Origin: Hymenobacter psoromatis
GTDB taxonomy: Bacteria; Bacteroidota; Bacteroidia; Cytophagales; Hymenobacteraceae
Assembly (NCBI GenBank): GCA_001596155.1
Contig: CP014771.1
Span: 5,022,001 to 5,086,000, forward strand
Length of the DNA stretch: 64,000 bases
Direction: 5' to 3'
The notes under the pieces are model-generated. The model ran no database searches and had not been told where the DNA came from. It was given only the letters and a program-made list of their open reading frames with translations. The number at the start of each line of letters is the position of its first letter. Position 1 is the stretch's first letter. The translations under genes were made by a program, and so were the position numbers. Shown here in pieces: positions 8,294-16,296 of this stretch.

Positions 8294-8382
8294 GAAGTCT
8301 CGCGGCTCGCTAGCGAGACTTCCGCAAAATCGGCCGTCATTACCACGCGCAGCGTAGCAGTGACGGTCGATTTTGCGGAAGT
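8294..8382. repeat. Nested double inverted repeat
   Basis: Two inverted repeats share a segment. A 10-bp perfect pair (8294-8303 with 8313-8322) is followed by a 22-bp pair with one mismatch (8318-8339 with 8361-8382). The bases 8318-8322 belong to both, so the two hairpins are mutually exclusive. It lies upstream of the MarR gene; no coding potential was recognised. Confidence 0.75.
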
Positions 8383-8477
8383 CCTATTCAGCGCCTTACC
8401 TCAATCCTCTATAAATACTAACGCGACCCCAGTAGTAGCTCGCAGGAGCGGGTTAGCTCGGTCAAAGAAAAGATGGC

Positions 8478-8943
8478 TTATTGGTCGAGGGAAGCCATTA
8501 GGTGGGCGGGGTAGCGCTCGCCGGGGGCCGCGCCAGGGGCTACCGGCACCCCGTGAGCCGACAGCAGGGTAAGCGCCTGGTCGTCGGCACTGGTTTCAAA
8601 GATTTCCCCTGTGGCCGGGTACTCGCGTACCGTGCGCTGCTGGGCATCTAGGTATACAATATAGGAAGTATTACGGCTTACGGCGGGCGGTACCGCTTAC
8701 CATATCCTCCAAGCGAGTTTGAAACGCGGGGTCTTTCCGCAGTGCTCCACTAGCTGCACTAGCGTTCAGAGGGGACAGCTTGGTAAAGTACCTTTTGTCC
8801 TCGCGTGGAGGTTGTCTCCCGCCTCCACGGTGCGGAGGTACCCCGTATTCCACCACCCGCTGGCCGCCGTAAGTAGCTTCAGGCCACTGGCGCGGTAGCG
8901 CGGCTGCTTTAAGACTAGGTGGAGGGGGAACTCGCCCCCTCAA
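8478..8943 (-). pseudogene. Possible degenerate gene, function unknown
   Basis: Two minus-strand frames abut. The upstream one (8943 to 8671) ends RRKP-stop; the downstream one runs to a stop at 8478 and reads plausibly as protein (TSYIVYLDAQQRTVREY, then TSADDQALTLLSAHG) but has no start codon before an in-frame stop at about 8700. Joining them needs a frame change near 8690. No family was recognised. It may be a decayed small gene or a chance pair of frames. The region is 820 bp without any other gene. Confidence 0.3.
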
Positions 8944-9046
8944 AGGGTGGAGTCGTCTGTAAACAGCTACCTACTGGCGCTGACTTCCTTGGGCATCTCA
9001 ACCCCTGGGCCGTCTCCAAGCAGCCTGTTTGACTGGCTGCGGCGGT

Positions 9047-9427
9047 TCACCGCTGCCCGACCGAAACAAATTCGCCTTTTTCCCGAACGACTTGATTGCC
9101 CCATGCGGTAATCGCCTCTAAAACAGGGACGAACGTTTTGCCAAAATCGGTTAAGCCGTAAACGACTTTGATGGGTGGCTTCTCCCCGTAAACAGCTCTC
9201 GATACCAGACCGTCTTTTTCCAGCTGCTTTAACTGCAAGCTCAAGGTCATTTCGGTAATGGCGGGTATTTCTTTGCGAAGCTCGTGATATCTTTTTGCAT
9301 CATCCTTTAAATGGTACAGAATGACGGCTTTCCATTTTCCCCCCACCAGGCCCATAGTCAGGCTGACCGTGCAAGGGTAAACCACCTCGTGGAGCTTCAC
9401 ATACTCACTGACACATTCTGTTTGCAT
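9047..9427 (-). CDS. HxlR-family transcriptional regulator
   Basis: A 126-residue winged-helix regulator. Hallmarks are VGGKWKAVILYHL (the GGKW motif), RYHELRKEIPAITEMTLSLQLKQLEKDGLVSR and a wing ending VVYGLTDFGKTF. A cysteine precedes the DNA-binding domain (YPCTVSLTMG), as in redox- or aldehyde-sensing HxlR members, and another is near the N-terminus. It is divergent from the NmrA gene, which it probably controls. The two promoters overlap completely. Confidence 0.93.
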   Translation of the reverse strand: MQTECVSEYVKLHEVVYPCTVSLTMGLVGGKWKAVILYHLKDDAKRYHELRKEIPAITEMTLSLQLKQLEKDGLVSRAVYGEKPPIKVVYGLTDFGKTFVPVLEAITAWGNQVVREKGEFVSVGQR

Positions 9428-9437
9428 TTTTCTTGGC

Positions 9438-9506
9438 CTATCCTTTTGGATAGTTATTGCAAATGTAATACGCTAAAAATACCTTTGCAACTCTAATTTT
9501 TAGAGT
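9438..9506. promoter_or_regulatory. Fully overlapping divergent promoters of HxlR and NmrA genes, flanked by palindromes
   Basis: Plus strand: TTG at 9457-9459, 20-bp spacer, TACCTTTG at 9480-9487. Minus strand: TTG at 9488-9490, 20-bp spacer, TACATTTG at 9460-9467. Each -33 therefore abuts the other promoter's -7, so two polymerases cannot bind together. Palindromes CTATCC-N4-GGATAG (9438-9453) and ACTCTA-N5-TAGAGT (9490-9506) sit at the two edges and are candidate HxlR operators. Confidence 0.75.
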
Positions 9507-9567
9507 CCAAACTTCGCCGCCACTAGCCGGGGAGGAATGGAAGCAAATTTTAAAACAAGCGGAGGCC

Positions 9568-10521
9568 ATGAAACAGGAAGATAAACCGCTCATCACCATC
9601 GTCGGGGTTTTGGGTAAGCAGGGCCGCAGTGCGGCACACACGCTGTTGGAGAGCGGGCAGTACCGCGTACGCGGCATTACGCGCCGGCTTGATTCGCCGG
9701 AGGCGCGGGCCTTGGCCGAGCAGGGCATTGAACTGGTAAGCGTCCCCCTCGCGCTGGGGCACGGCAAAGAGTTTGTAGAAGCATTCCGAGGCTCGCACGG
9801 CGTTTTCATGATGACGCCGGGTATTCTCTCGGTCCTGCCGGAAACCCACGAAACGGAGCTAGGCAAGCAGGTGGCGGACGCAGCGGTTGAAGCGGGGGTT
9901 AAACACATCATCTTCAGCGGCTTAGAAAACGTTGATACGCTCACCGGGGGGACGAAATTTGCGCCTCATTTCACGGACAAGGCTCGGGTTGAGGAGTATA
10001 TCCGCACGCTTCCCGTTACCAGCTCGTTTATCTACCTGGCATTTTTCTACACCAACCTGCAGGAGTTTTATACGCCTCGCCTAGAGGGGGATACGCTCGT
10101 ATTTCCCATTTATCTGCCGAAGGATTTCCGTGCGCCGTTTGTGGACCCGCTTACGGCCACGGGACCCGCTGTTTTAGAAATATTTTCAAATCCGGATAAA
10201 TACGCCGGTAAGTCCTTGCCAGTCATTGGCGATATTATTTCACCTCAGGAAATGGTTGACGCTTTTGTCCGGGTCACCGGCAAGAAAGCGGTGTATAGTT
10301 CCGCCCTTACCCGGGCGGAGATGCAGCATCATTTTCCGGAAATGAGCGCCAACCAGCTTTTGGTGAGTGAGACTTTGGGGATGGCAGAGTACGCGGTTGA
10401 ATACGGTTATTTTGGCAAAGACCGTGATTTACAATGGAGCCGCCAAATAAATCCGAATACCCTTGATTGGGAAGCGTTTCTGCGTAGTACCAACTGGCAA
10501 GGGGAGCAGGTCTCCTATTAA
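9568..10521 (+). CDS. NmrA-family NAD(P)-binding protein
   Basis: A 317-residue atypical SDR. The N-terminal Rossmann motif is ITIVGVLGKQGRSAAHTLL, followed by RGITRRLDSPEARALAEQGIE and the GSHGVFMMTPG segment typical of NmrA/HSCARG redox-sensor proteins. The catalytic YxxxK of classical SDRs is not evident, which fits a sensor or reductase of the NmrA/QorB type. A GGAG lies 4 bases before the ATG, unusual in this window. It is divergent from HxlR with overlapping promoters. GC is lower than in most neighbours, hinting at separate acquisition as a regulator-enzyme pair. Confidence 0.9.
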   Translation: MKQEDKPLITIVGVLGKQGRSAAHTLLESGQYRVRGITRRLDSPEARALAEQGIELVSVPLALGHGKEFVEAFRGSHGVFMMTPGILSVLPETHETELGKQVADAAVEAGVKHIIFSGLENVDTLTGGTKFAPHFTDKARVEEYIRTLPVTSSFIYLAFFYTNLQEFYTPRLEGDTLVFPIYLPKDFRAPFVDPLTATGPAVLEIFSNPDKYAGKSLPVIGDIISPQEMVDAFVRVTGKKAVYSSALTRAEMQHHFPEMSANQLLVSETLGMAEYAVEYGYFGKDRDLQWSRQINPNTLDWEAFLRSTNWQGEQVSY

Positions 10522-10696
10522 CCATCCGCGTTGGCTCACGCCCTGGCTTTTGCCGAGGCGCGGGCCAACGCCGGCTGGGCTTCCCGCCCGCCCTGGTCGC
10601 AAAGGCCCTGCGCGCCCACGGCCATCCCGCTAACTAAGCGCTGTTGCCCTGCTCAGCACCCTGATTTGGGGGAGTGGGCAGGCCGTGTAAATCTGT

Positions 10697-10720
10697 ACCA
10701 AACTTTTAACCAAGGCCGGC
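10697..10720 (+). repeat. 24-bp dispersed repeat, copy 1
   Basis: The 24 bases beginning ACCAAACTTTTAACC recur identically on the minus strand at 16273-16296 and with four differences at 15878-15901 on the plus strand. It lies in the 237-bp gap between the NmrA and EthD-like genes, in which no gene was recognised. Confidence 0.7.
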
Positions 10721-10758
10721 ATCGCCGGCTATTTAGTGTACCACTCAACCTAAATCCA

Positions 10759-11058
10759 ATGACTACCCTCTTCCTAACCTACCCCGGCGATGCCACCACG
10801 CGCTTCGACCGCGACTACTACGTCAATTCTCACCTGCCGCTGGTGCGGGCCACCTGGGGGCCGCACGGCCTGCAAACCGCCGCCGCTTTCTTCCCGCCCA
10901 CTGACGGTGCGGGCACCATCTCGGTTTGCATCTGTGAGTTTGCGAGCGATGCCGCCCTCCAGGCCGCCCTCGCCGCGCCGCAAACAGCGAACATCATAGC
11001 TGACGTTCCGCATTTTACTGATGCTGCTCCGGCGCTAAGCCGGGCGGTGGCGCTCTAA
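10759..11058 (+). CDS. EthD-like dimeric alpha-beta barrel protein
   Basis: A 99-residue protein from the ATG at 10759; the longer frame from 10531 has an unconvincing N-terminus. The stretch ATTRFDRDYYVNSHLPLV followed by GLQTAAAFFPP is the EthD-domain pattern (FDxxYY-xxHLPL), and the C-terminus has the FTDAAP turn. EthD-domain proteins are small ferredoxin-fold dimers that accompany degradative oxidoreductases, often with unknown chemistry. It stands alone on the plus strand after the NmrA gene, 237 bp away, and is followed by a repeat-rich element. Confidence 0.8.
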   Translation: MTTLFLTYPGDATTRFDRDYYVNSHLPLVRATWGPHGLQTAAAFFPPTDGAGTISVCICEFASDAALQAALAAPQTANIIADVPHFTDAAPALSRAVAL

Positions 11059-11087
11059 GGACAGCACGGGGTTCTTCTTGCAAAAGC

Positions 11088-11370
11088 AGGACTTACGCAG
11101 GCGAGGCGCTGGCTTAGCCGCAACCGAAGGTCAGCGAAGCTAAAGCGGCGATATGTTGGTAGTAAATGCTTGATAGGCAGGCCAGCGCCGCAACCGAAGG
11201 TCAGCGAAGCTAAAGCGGCGGCACCTACGCCCGATGCCAAGTGCCGCCGCTTTAGCTTCGCTGACCTTCGGTTGCGGCGCTGTTTAGTTGACTAACTAGC
11301 AGACTACCAACATACCGCCGCTTTAGCTTCGCTGACCTTCGGTTGCGGCTACTCCGACTGCGTAAGCCCT
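11088..11370. mobile_element. Repeat-built MITE-like element with four 34-bp units
   Basis: The outer ends read AGGACTTACGCA (11088-11099) and its near-complement (11359-11370, one difference). Inside, a 34-bp unit beginning GCCGCAACCGAAGG occurs twice directly (11117-11150, 11187-11220) and twice inverted (11245-11278, 11316-11349). The whole element is thus one large palindrome, with ATGTTGGTAGT/ACTACCAACAT as additional arm sequence. It fills the 358-bp gap between the EthD-like and SDR genes. The same end sequence bounds the small element at 39076-39165. Confidence 0.7.
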
Positions 11371-11416
11371 AAAACAGTAATTTCTACTTCTTAAACAGTA
11401 ATTTCTACTTCCGCCC

Positions 11417-12256
11417 ATGACCCCAACCACGCAAAAAACCTGGCTCATTACCGGCGTTTCGTCCGGCCTGGGCCGTGCCCTGGCCGAAGCCGTCGTCGCC
11501 CACGGCGACTTCGTTATCGGCACCTTCCGCGACGCGGTACAGGCCGACCAGTTCACCAACCGCCACCAGCCCGACGCGCTGGGCGTGGTGCTCGATGTAA
11601 CCGACGCGGCAGGAGCCGACAAGGTTTTCGCCCGCCTCACCCACGACTTTGGTCGGCTCGACGTGCTGGTGAACAACGCCGGCTACGGCCTGGCCGGGGC
11701 CGTGGAGGAAACGTCCGAAGCCGAAGCGCGCGCCATTTTCGAGGCCAACGTGTTCGGCCCCCTGCGGCTCACGCAGTTGGCGCTGCCGCTCATGCGGGCA
11801 CAAGGCCGGGGCCATATCGTCCAGATTTCTTCGCACAACGGTTTCAAAGCATCCGGTGGCTTTGGGCTCTACAATGCCAGCAAGTTCGCCCTGGAAGGGT
11901 TTTCAGAGGCGTTGGCGCAGGAAGTCGGCCCGTTGGGCATTCGGCTCACCATTGTGCAGCCGGGGCCGTTCCGCACGGGTTTCGCCGGGGGCAGCTTCCG
12001 CTTAGCCGCTGCGCAATTGGCTGCCTACGACGGTACGGCCGGGGCCTTTCGCCAGCGGATAGGTGAGGTGAACGGCCAGCAGGAAGGCGACCCGGACAAA
12101 GCCGCGCAGGCCATTCTCGGGGTGGTGAACGGGGAGAATCCGCCCTTGCGCTTGCCGCTGGGGAAGGTGGCACTGCATACGATTCAAGCCAAGCTCGACA
12201 GCGTACAGGCCGACTTGAATGCCGGGCGCGAGGTAGCGGCCGGGGCAGTGTACTAA
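11417..12256 (+). CDS. SDR-family oxidoreductase
   Basis: A 279-residue SDR. Motifs are WLITGVSSGLGRALAEA, a conserved acid at VLDVTD, NNAGYG, the SSHNGF segment, and YNASK (YxxxK). The longer C-terminal tail and the LVNNAGYGLAGAVEE motif place it with the DltE/YusZ-like group of SDRs seen beside AraC regulators. An AraC gene starts 209 bp downstream in the same direction, followed by an epimerase, so all three may respond together. The substrate is unknown. Confidence 0.9.
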   Translation: MTPTTQKTWLITGVSSGLGRALAEAVVAHGDFVIGTFRDAVQADQFTNRHQPDALGVVLDVTDAAGADKVFARLTHDFGRLDVLVNNAGYGLAGAVEETSEAEARAIFEANVFGPLRLTQLALPLMRAQGRGHIVQISSHNGFKASGGFGLYNASKFALEGFSEALAQEVGPLGIRLTIVQPGPFRTGFAGGSFRLAAAQLAAYDGTAGAFRQRIGEVNGQQEGDPDKAAQAILGVVNGENPPLRLPLGKVALHTIQAKLDSVQADLNAGREVAAGAVY

Positions 12257-12465
12257 AGCCAGTTTCTGCTTTCGGTATAAGGGGTAGCGCAAGAGTAAGA
12301 ACAGAAATTCCCGTTAAGGCTAGGTAATCGGATTTGGCAATTTGGAGGGTCTCGAAAAACGAGGGTTCAGAAGCCGCTTGCTTTAGGCACTACCCACCGG
12401 GAATTTTTACAATCAATTCGTTTTCAAGCCCCAAGCAGACCGCCCACTCCAACCCACACCCCTTT

Positions 12466-13314
12466 ATGGCCAGCAGTGAGTCGTTGTTTCGTGCGCTCAG
12501 TCAGCACGAGAGCCTGCCCATTCGGCTGGTAGCGCCGGGCTTTGGTCACGTGTCGCCGGAAGCCGCCGCGCCCTATGCGGCGACGCACCGGCTGTCGTAC
12601 TACTTCTTTTTTTTCCTGTGGGAGGGCGCGGCCGAATTCAAGGTGGACCTGGAAACCTTCGCGGTAGCGCCGCAGGAGCTAGTGTTCGCGCTGCCGCACC
12701 AGGTGCGGCAGGTACCAGCCGCCGCGCCCGGCAACGGGTACTACAAGCTGGGCTTGCAGCAGGCGTGCCTGGCCCGGCTGCCCCGGCACTACCCCTTTTT
12801 ACTCAATCCGCTCCATCACCAGAAAATCCGGTTTTCCGCCCCGGCGGCGGCCCGGCTCCGCGCTATTTTTGAGCTGCTGACGGGGTTGCTGCGCACGCCG
12901 GATGCCAACCCGGAACTCATTTTGGTGCAACTCCATAGCCTGTTCACCGAAATTGACGTGGCGTATTTTGCGGCAGCGGAAAAGCCGGCGGATGAGCGGC
13001 TCACCAAGTACCTCCAGTTCAGCGTGTTTGTGGAGGACAACTTCACCGAGCACCCCACCATCGGGCACATTGCCGCCGAGCTGGCCCTGAGCCCCGACAT
13101 CCTGTGCCAGCTCGTGAAACACTACGCGGGCCTGTCGCCGAAGGAGTTCATCACCAACCGCCTCATGCTGGAGGCGCGGCGGCGGTTACATTATGGGGAG
13201 TGGGTTTCCGTGAAGGAGCTGGCGTTTGAGCTGGGCTTCCACGACCCGGCCTATTTCTCGCGCCTCTTTAAAAAAACAACCGGCCAAACCGTCGCCGCCT
13301 TTGCGCGGGATTAG
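12466..13314 (+). CDS. AraC-family transcriptional regulator
   Basis: A 282-residue protein from the ATG at 12466 (MASSESLFRALSQHE). The N-terminal cupin-like sensor is about 150 residues. The C-terminal DNA-binding domain holds TIGHIAAELALSPDILCQLVKHYAGLSPKEFITNRLM and VKELAFELGFHDPAYFSRLFKK. It is 80 bp upstream of and co-directional with the NAD-dependent epimerase gene. An earlier frame start at 12334 is possible but its residues do not resemble the family. Confidence 0.92.
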   Translation: MASSESLFRALSQHESLPIRLVAPGFGHVSPEAAAPYAATHRLSYYFFFFLWEGAAEFKVDLETFAVAPQELVFALPHQVRQVPAAAPGNGYYKLGLQQACLARLPRHYPFLLNPLHHQKIRFSAPAAARLRAIFELLTGLLRTPDANPELILVQLHSLFTEIDVAYFAAAEKPADERLTKYLQFSVFVEDNFTEHPTIGHIAAELALSPDILCQLVKHYAGLSPKEFITNRLMLEARRRLHYGEWVSVKELAFELGFHDPAYFSRLFKKTTGQTVAAFARD

Positions 13315-13394
13315 TCCTGAACTTCCCGGTTTTCGTCCTGCGATGCGGCTGGTAGCCCCCCGACCTTTGTGCGCACCATTAATCCAACGCACAA

Positions 13395-14225
13395 ATGACC
13401 ACCCAACCCGAAAAAATCCTACTGACCGGGGTAACCGGCCTGGTGGGAGCCCGCCTGCTCCCGCGTCTGCTCGCAGCCGGCCACGACTGCCGCGTGCTGG
13501 TGCGCCGCGCCCAGGATGCACCGGCCGGCGTGCCAGCCGTGGTGGGCGACTTGTTCAACCCGGCTTCGCTGGCCGAAGCGGTGCCGGGCGTAACCACCGT
13601 CATTCACCTGGCGGCGGTGTTCCGCACCCCCGACACGGACCTGATTTGGAAGAGCAACCTGGAGGGCACGCGCAACCTGCTGGCCGCCGTGCAGGCCCAC
13701 GCGCCCACGGCCCGCTTCATCCTGGCGAGCACCTCCAACGTGTATAGTAACGACCAGGGGCACCCCGGCCGGGAAGAGGATGCCGTGGCACCGCTGCAAG
13801 CCTACCCGGCCAGCAAGGTGGCGGCGGAAAAAGAAGTGCGCGAAAGCGGCCTCAACTGGGTTGTGCTGCGGTTTCCTTTCGTGTACGGCGACGGCGATGG
13901 CCACCTGGAAGACTTGCCCAAGTACGCGGTAGCGGGCAAGTGGCACCCCGCTACGCGCATGAGTACCATCCACCACCGCGACATCGCCACGGGCATCTAC
14001 CTGGCCCTGACCGGCAAGCTGGACGGCCGCATCGTGAACCTCGCCGACGAGGCCCCGACCACCATCTACGAGCTGGCGCAGCTGGTGGGCAAACCCCTGG
14101 ACGCCTCGGCCGAGCCGCTGGCCAACCCGTGGTACCTGCTTAGCGATGCTTCCCTGGCGCGCAGCCTCGGCTTCGAGCCCGTCGTCCGGACGGTGTACCA
14201 GGCCGTGCAGGAGAATCTTATGTAA
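13395..14225 (+). CDS. NAD(P)-dependent epimerase/dehydratase family protein
   Basis: A 276-residue extended-SDR protein. The N-terminal motif is LLTGVTGLVGARLLPRLL, followed by VIHLAAVF, the STSNVYSN segment, and YPASKVAAE (YxxxK). It ends shortly after LSDASLARSLGF. The family epimerises or reduces nucleotide sugars or, in short forms like this, reduces aldehydes and ketones. It follows an AraC gene at 80 bp, forming one of the AraC-oxidoreductase pairs of this region, and is followed by the IS110 element. Confidence 0.88.
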   Translation: MTTQPEKILLTGVTGLVGARLLPRLLAAGHDCRVLVRRAQDAPAGVPAVVGDLFNPASLAEAVPGVTTVIHLAAVFRTPDTDLIWKSNLEGTRNLLAAVQAHAPTARFILASTSNVYSNDQGHPGREEDAVAPLQAYPASKVAAEKEVRESGLNWVVLRFPFVYGDGDGHLEDLPKYAVAGKWHPATRMSTIHHRDIATGIYLALTGKLDGRIVNLADEAPTTIYELAQLVGKPLDASAEPLANPWYLLSDASLARSLGFEPVVRTVYQAVQENLM

Positions 14226-14336
14226 GGGGTAGCTCTAGATACTGTGATAAAAGGGTTGCCTATTGGGTAAAATTTCTGTAGTTTTAGCCTTCTAAAAGGA
14301 GAGCCTCCGGGTTCATCCTGTGTAGCCTCGGCCCGT

Positions 14337-15398
14337 TCACGTGGTCGGGGCTACTTCTTTTTCAGCCAGGTGTGCTGGGTGGTAGTGTGGGTCATAGGCG
14401 CAATCATTTTTCCAGAGCGAGTAACAGAGTACGAGCAGTTTACGCATGACGGCAATCACGCCAGGCTTGCCACTGGGCTGGCGCGCCCGCAAGCGAGCAT
14501 AAAAGGCGATTTGTTGCGGGTTATAGCGTAAGCTGCTGACCGCCGGCAAATAAAGAGCCGTGCGCAAGCGTACATTGCCCCGGCGCGAAATGCGCGTGGC
14601 ATGAGCGGAGAGCCCACTTTGGCGTTGCACCACGTCTAGGCCAGCGTAGGAGGCCAGTTGCCGCTCGTTCTCCACTAAGATAAAGCTATTGGTTTCGGCA
14701 ACCACCACGATGGCTGTCGTAAGTCCGATGCCGGGAATACTGGTCAGTTGGCCTAGTTTGCGAGCCAGTTCGGGCTCTGCTTTGAGCAGGTCAGCCAGGT
14801 CCTGGTCCAGTGCTTTAAGTTGGCTGACCAGGAGTTGCTGCTGCGCTGCCAGCCGCGCTAACGTTCGGCTATCAGGCTGATAGCTATGCTGGTAGGCGTG
14901 AGCCCGAATCTTGAGTTGAGCGGCTTGCCGCACCAGCACTTGCCGCTCGCGGGCTAGGGCGCGCAGTTGGCGCAGGGCGGGGGTAGGCGGCTGCCAGGCC
15001 GGCAGCGCTCGCTCTAAGCCCAGGCGGCAGAGCAGGCGCGCATCGAGTTGGTCGGTCTTGCTTTTGAGCTCGGTGCTGCGGGCAAAATGCTTCACCTTAT
15101 TGGGGAGTAGCACACTCAGCAACTGTTGGTTATCAGCCAGAAAGTAAGCCAGTTCTTCGTAGTAGACGCCGGTGGCCTCCACCACGAACCAGAGCGGGCT
15201 ACCACCAGTATGTTGCTTGGCCACCCAGCTGAGCAGGGCCGCGAAGCCGCTCGCTGAATTGACGAGGGTCGTCTCTTTGCCGAAATGTAGTTGCTGGCTG
15301 AGCGTCGCGTGGCCAACGCAGGCCACGAAGCTGTCCTTAGCGATGTCAATGCCGACGACGCATTTAAGTAGGGCAGTGGGGGAAGAGAGCAGGGCCAT
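14337..15398 (-). CDS. IS110-family transposase
   Basis: A 353-residue transposase from the ATG at 15398. The N-terminal RuvC-like DEDD domain shows GIDIAKDSF (D18), FVVEATGVYYEEL (E74) and KTDQLDARL (D116/D119). The C-terminal transposase_20 domain shows TSIPGIGLTTA and YAGLDVVQRQSG with the conserved serine. This is the layout of IS110-type recombinases, which use a structured bridge RNA to pair target and donor. The reading frame is full-length, so the element may be active. IS110-group members lack inverted repeats, and I could not fix the element ends by eye. Confidence 0.93.
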   Translation of the reverse strand: MALLSSPTALLKCVVGIDIAKDSFVACVGHATLSQQLHFGKETTLVNSASGFAALLSWVAKQHTGGSPLWFVVEATGVYYEELAYFLADNQQLLSVLLPNKVKHFARSTELKSKTDQLDARLLCRLGLERALPAWQPPTPALRQLRALARERQVLVRQAAQLKIRAHAYQHSYQPDSRTLARLAAQQQLLVSQLKALDQDLADLLKAEPELARKLGQLTSIPGIGLTTAIVVVAETNSFILVENERQLASYAGLDVVQRQSGLSAHATRISRRGNVRLRTALYLPAVSSLRYNPQQIAFYARLRARQPSGKPGVIAVMRKLLVLCYSLWKNDCAYDPHYHPAHLAEKEVAPTT

Positions 15399-15404
15399 AC
15401 GCAA

Positions 15405-15660
15405 ACAGAAGTAAAAAGGGGGAATTGACGTAGCCAGGCTAGGTTTTACCGCAACTTTTCTCGTACAAATGCGGGATGCTCTCAGTCGTACGACTTAGTA
15501 GCTCCCTCCATACTGTGCAGTCTTCAGGCAAAACGGGAAACGGGGCACCGTTTCTAGTGCTCAGCGTCAAAACCTCTGGGGTCCCGCGCTTAGAGTAGGA
15601 TGATGTCCCCGTTTCCTTGTCTGGCTGGCCTCACCCTGAGGCCACGCAATCATACGAGAG
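15405..15660 (-). ncRNA. Candidate IS110 bridge RNA region (5' non-coding leader)
   Basis: Upstream of the IS110 transposase start lies a gene-free stretch with several hairpins: AGTCGTACGACT (15484-15495), a 7-bp stem with loop GGCA (15537-15554) and a 7-bp stem with 3-base loop (15627-15643). In the IS110 group the bridge RNA is encoded in the non-coding end before the transposase gene, which is this position. Exact ends and guide loops cannot be assigned by eye. The rest of the gap to 15975 shows nothing recognisable except the repeat at 15878. Confidence 0.5.
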
Positions 15661-15877
15661 TAGGAACAGAAAATAGCGGCAGGGAAAATCTGCGCGGATG
15701 AGCGTCTCAGAAAACGGGCGTTTTTAGGTACCGGCAGCCCACCGCCTTTTAGTGGCTGCTAACAAGACGAAACGTGGTACCCGAAACTCCTAGCGGCATT
15801 CAAAGTACCCGATAGACACTTTTGGCGGCTTTCTGGTACCCTACTTGAGGCGGCAGGGCCAGCCAGGTAACAGCCGT

Positions 15878-15901
15878 ACCAAGCTGTTAACCAAGGCCGA
15901 C
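15878..15901 (+). repeat. 24-bp dispersed repeat, copy 2 (diverged)
   Basis: This copy differs from the one at 10697-10720 at four positions and faces the inverted copy at 16273-16296. The two together bracket the small membrane-protein frame at 15976-16260. Confidence 0.6.
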
Positions 15902-15975
15902 ACTCCGCCCTCCTCGAATCGGGAGGAACTCCAACCCGGCCGACCTGCGCTCCCTACCGTTGTTTTCCGTTCCTA

Positions 15976-16260
15976 CTATTGTGCGACCCCGTAAGGAGGG
16001 AAAAGCTGCTGGCTCGTTTTGCGCATCTCTTTGGTGGTGCCCATGTCCTTACGGAACCGCTGAATCTGCCCCTGGTAGTAGTCCCGCTCCCGGCCAACCT
16101 CCTGCGCCACTCCCAGCAGGTGGTCGTATTTGGCCTGCGCCACCTGGGAGAAGAGCCCCATGAAGGCCTGGGTTAGCAGCACCAGCACGAGGGGGACGAG
16201 GGCCACCAGGCCGGCAGCTTTCCAATTGGTAAAGCCCACTACCTCTCCCTCAATGGACAC
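15976..16260 (-). CDS. Small single-pass membrane protein with coiled coil, unknown function
   Basis: A 94-residue frame with a GTG start at 16260. Residues about 14-40 form one strong membrane segment (AAGLVALVPLVLVLLTQAFM), followed by a charged helical stretch (VAQEVGRERDYYQGQIQRF) likely to form a coiled coil. The frame stays open upstream to about 16400 without an ATG, and in that extension reads TKLLTKAG across the 24-bp repeat, so the true start may lie upstream or the gene may be a fragment. No family was recognised. It lies alone between the IS110 leader and an AraC gene. Confidence 0.5.
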   Translation of the reverse strand: MSIEGEVVGFTNWKAAGLVALVPLVLVLLTQAFMGLFSQVAQAKYDHLLGVAQEVGRERDYYQGQIQRFRKDMGTTKEMRKTSQQLFPPYGVAQ

Positions 16261-16272
16261 TTGGCGCGGAAA

Positions 16273-16296
16273 GCCGGCCTTGGTTAAAAGTTTGGT
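16273..16296 (-). repeat. 24-bp dispersed repeat, copy 3
   Basis: Identical to the copy at 10697-10720 but inverted. In all three copies the same frame reads KLLTKA, which may mean a shared coding remnant or a shared regulatory sequence. Confidence 0.7.
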
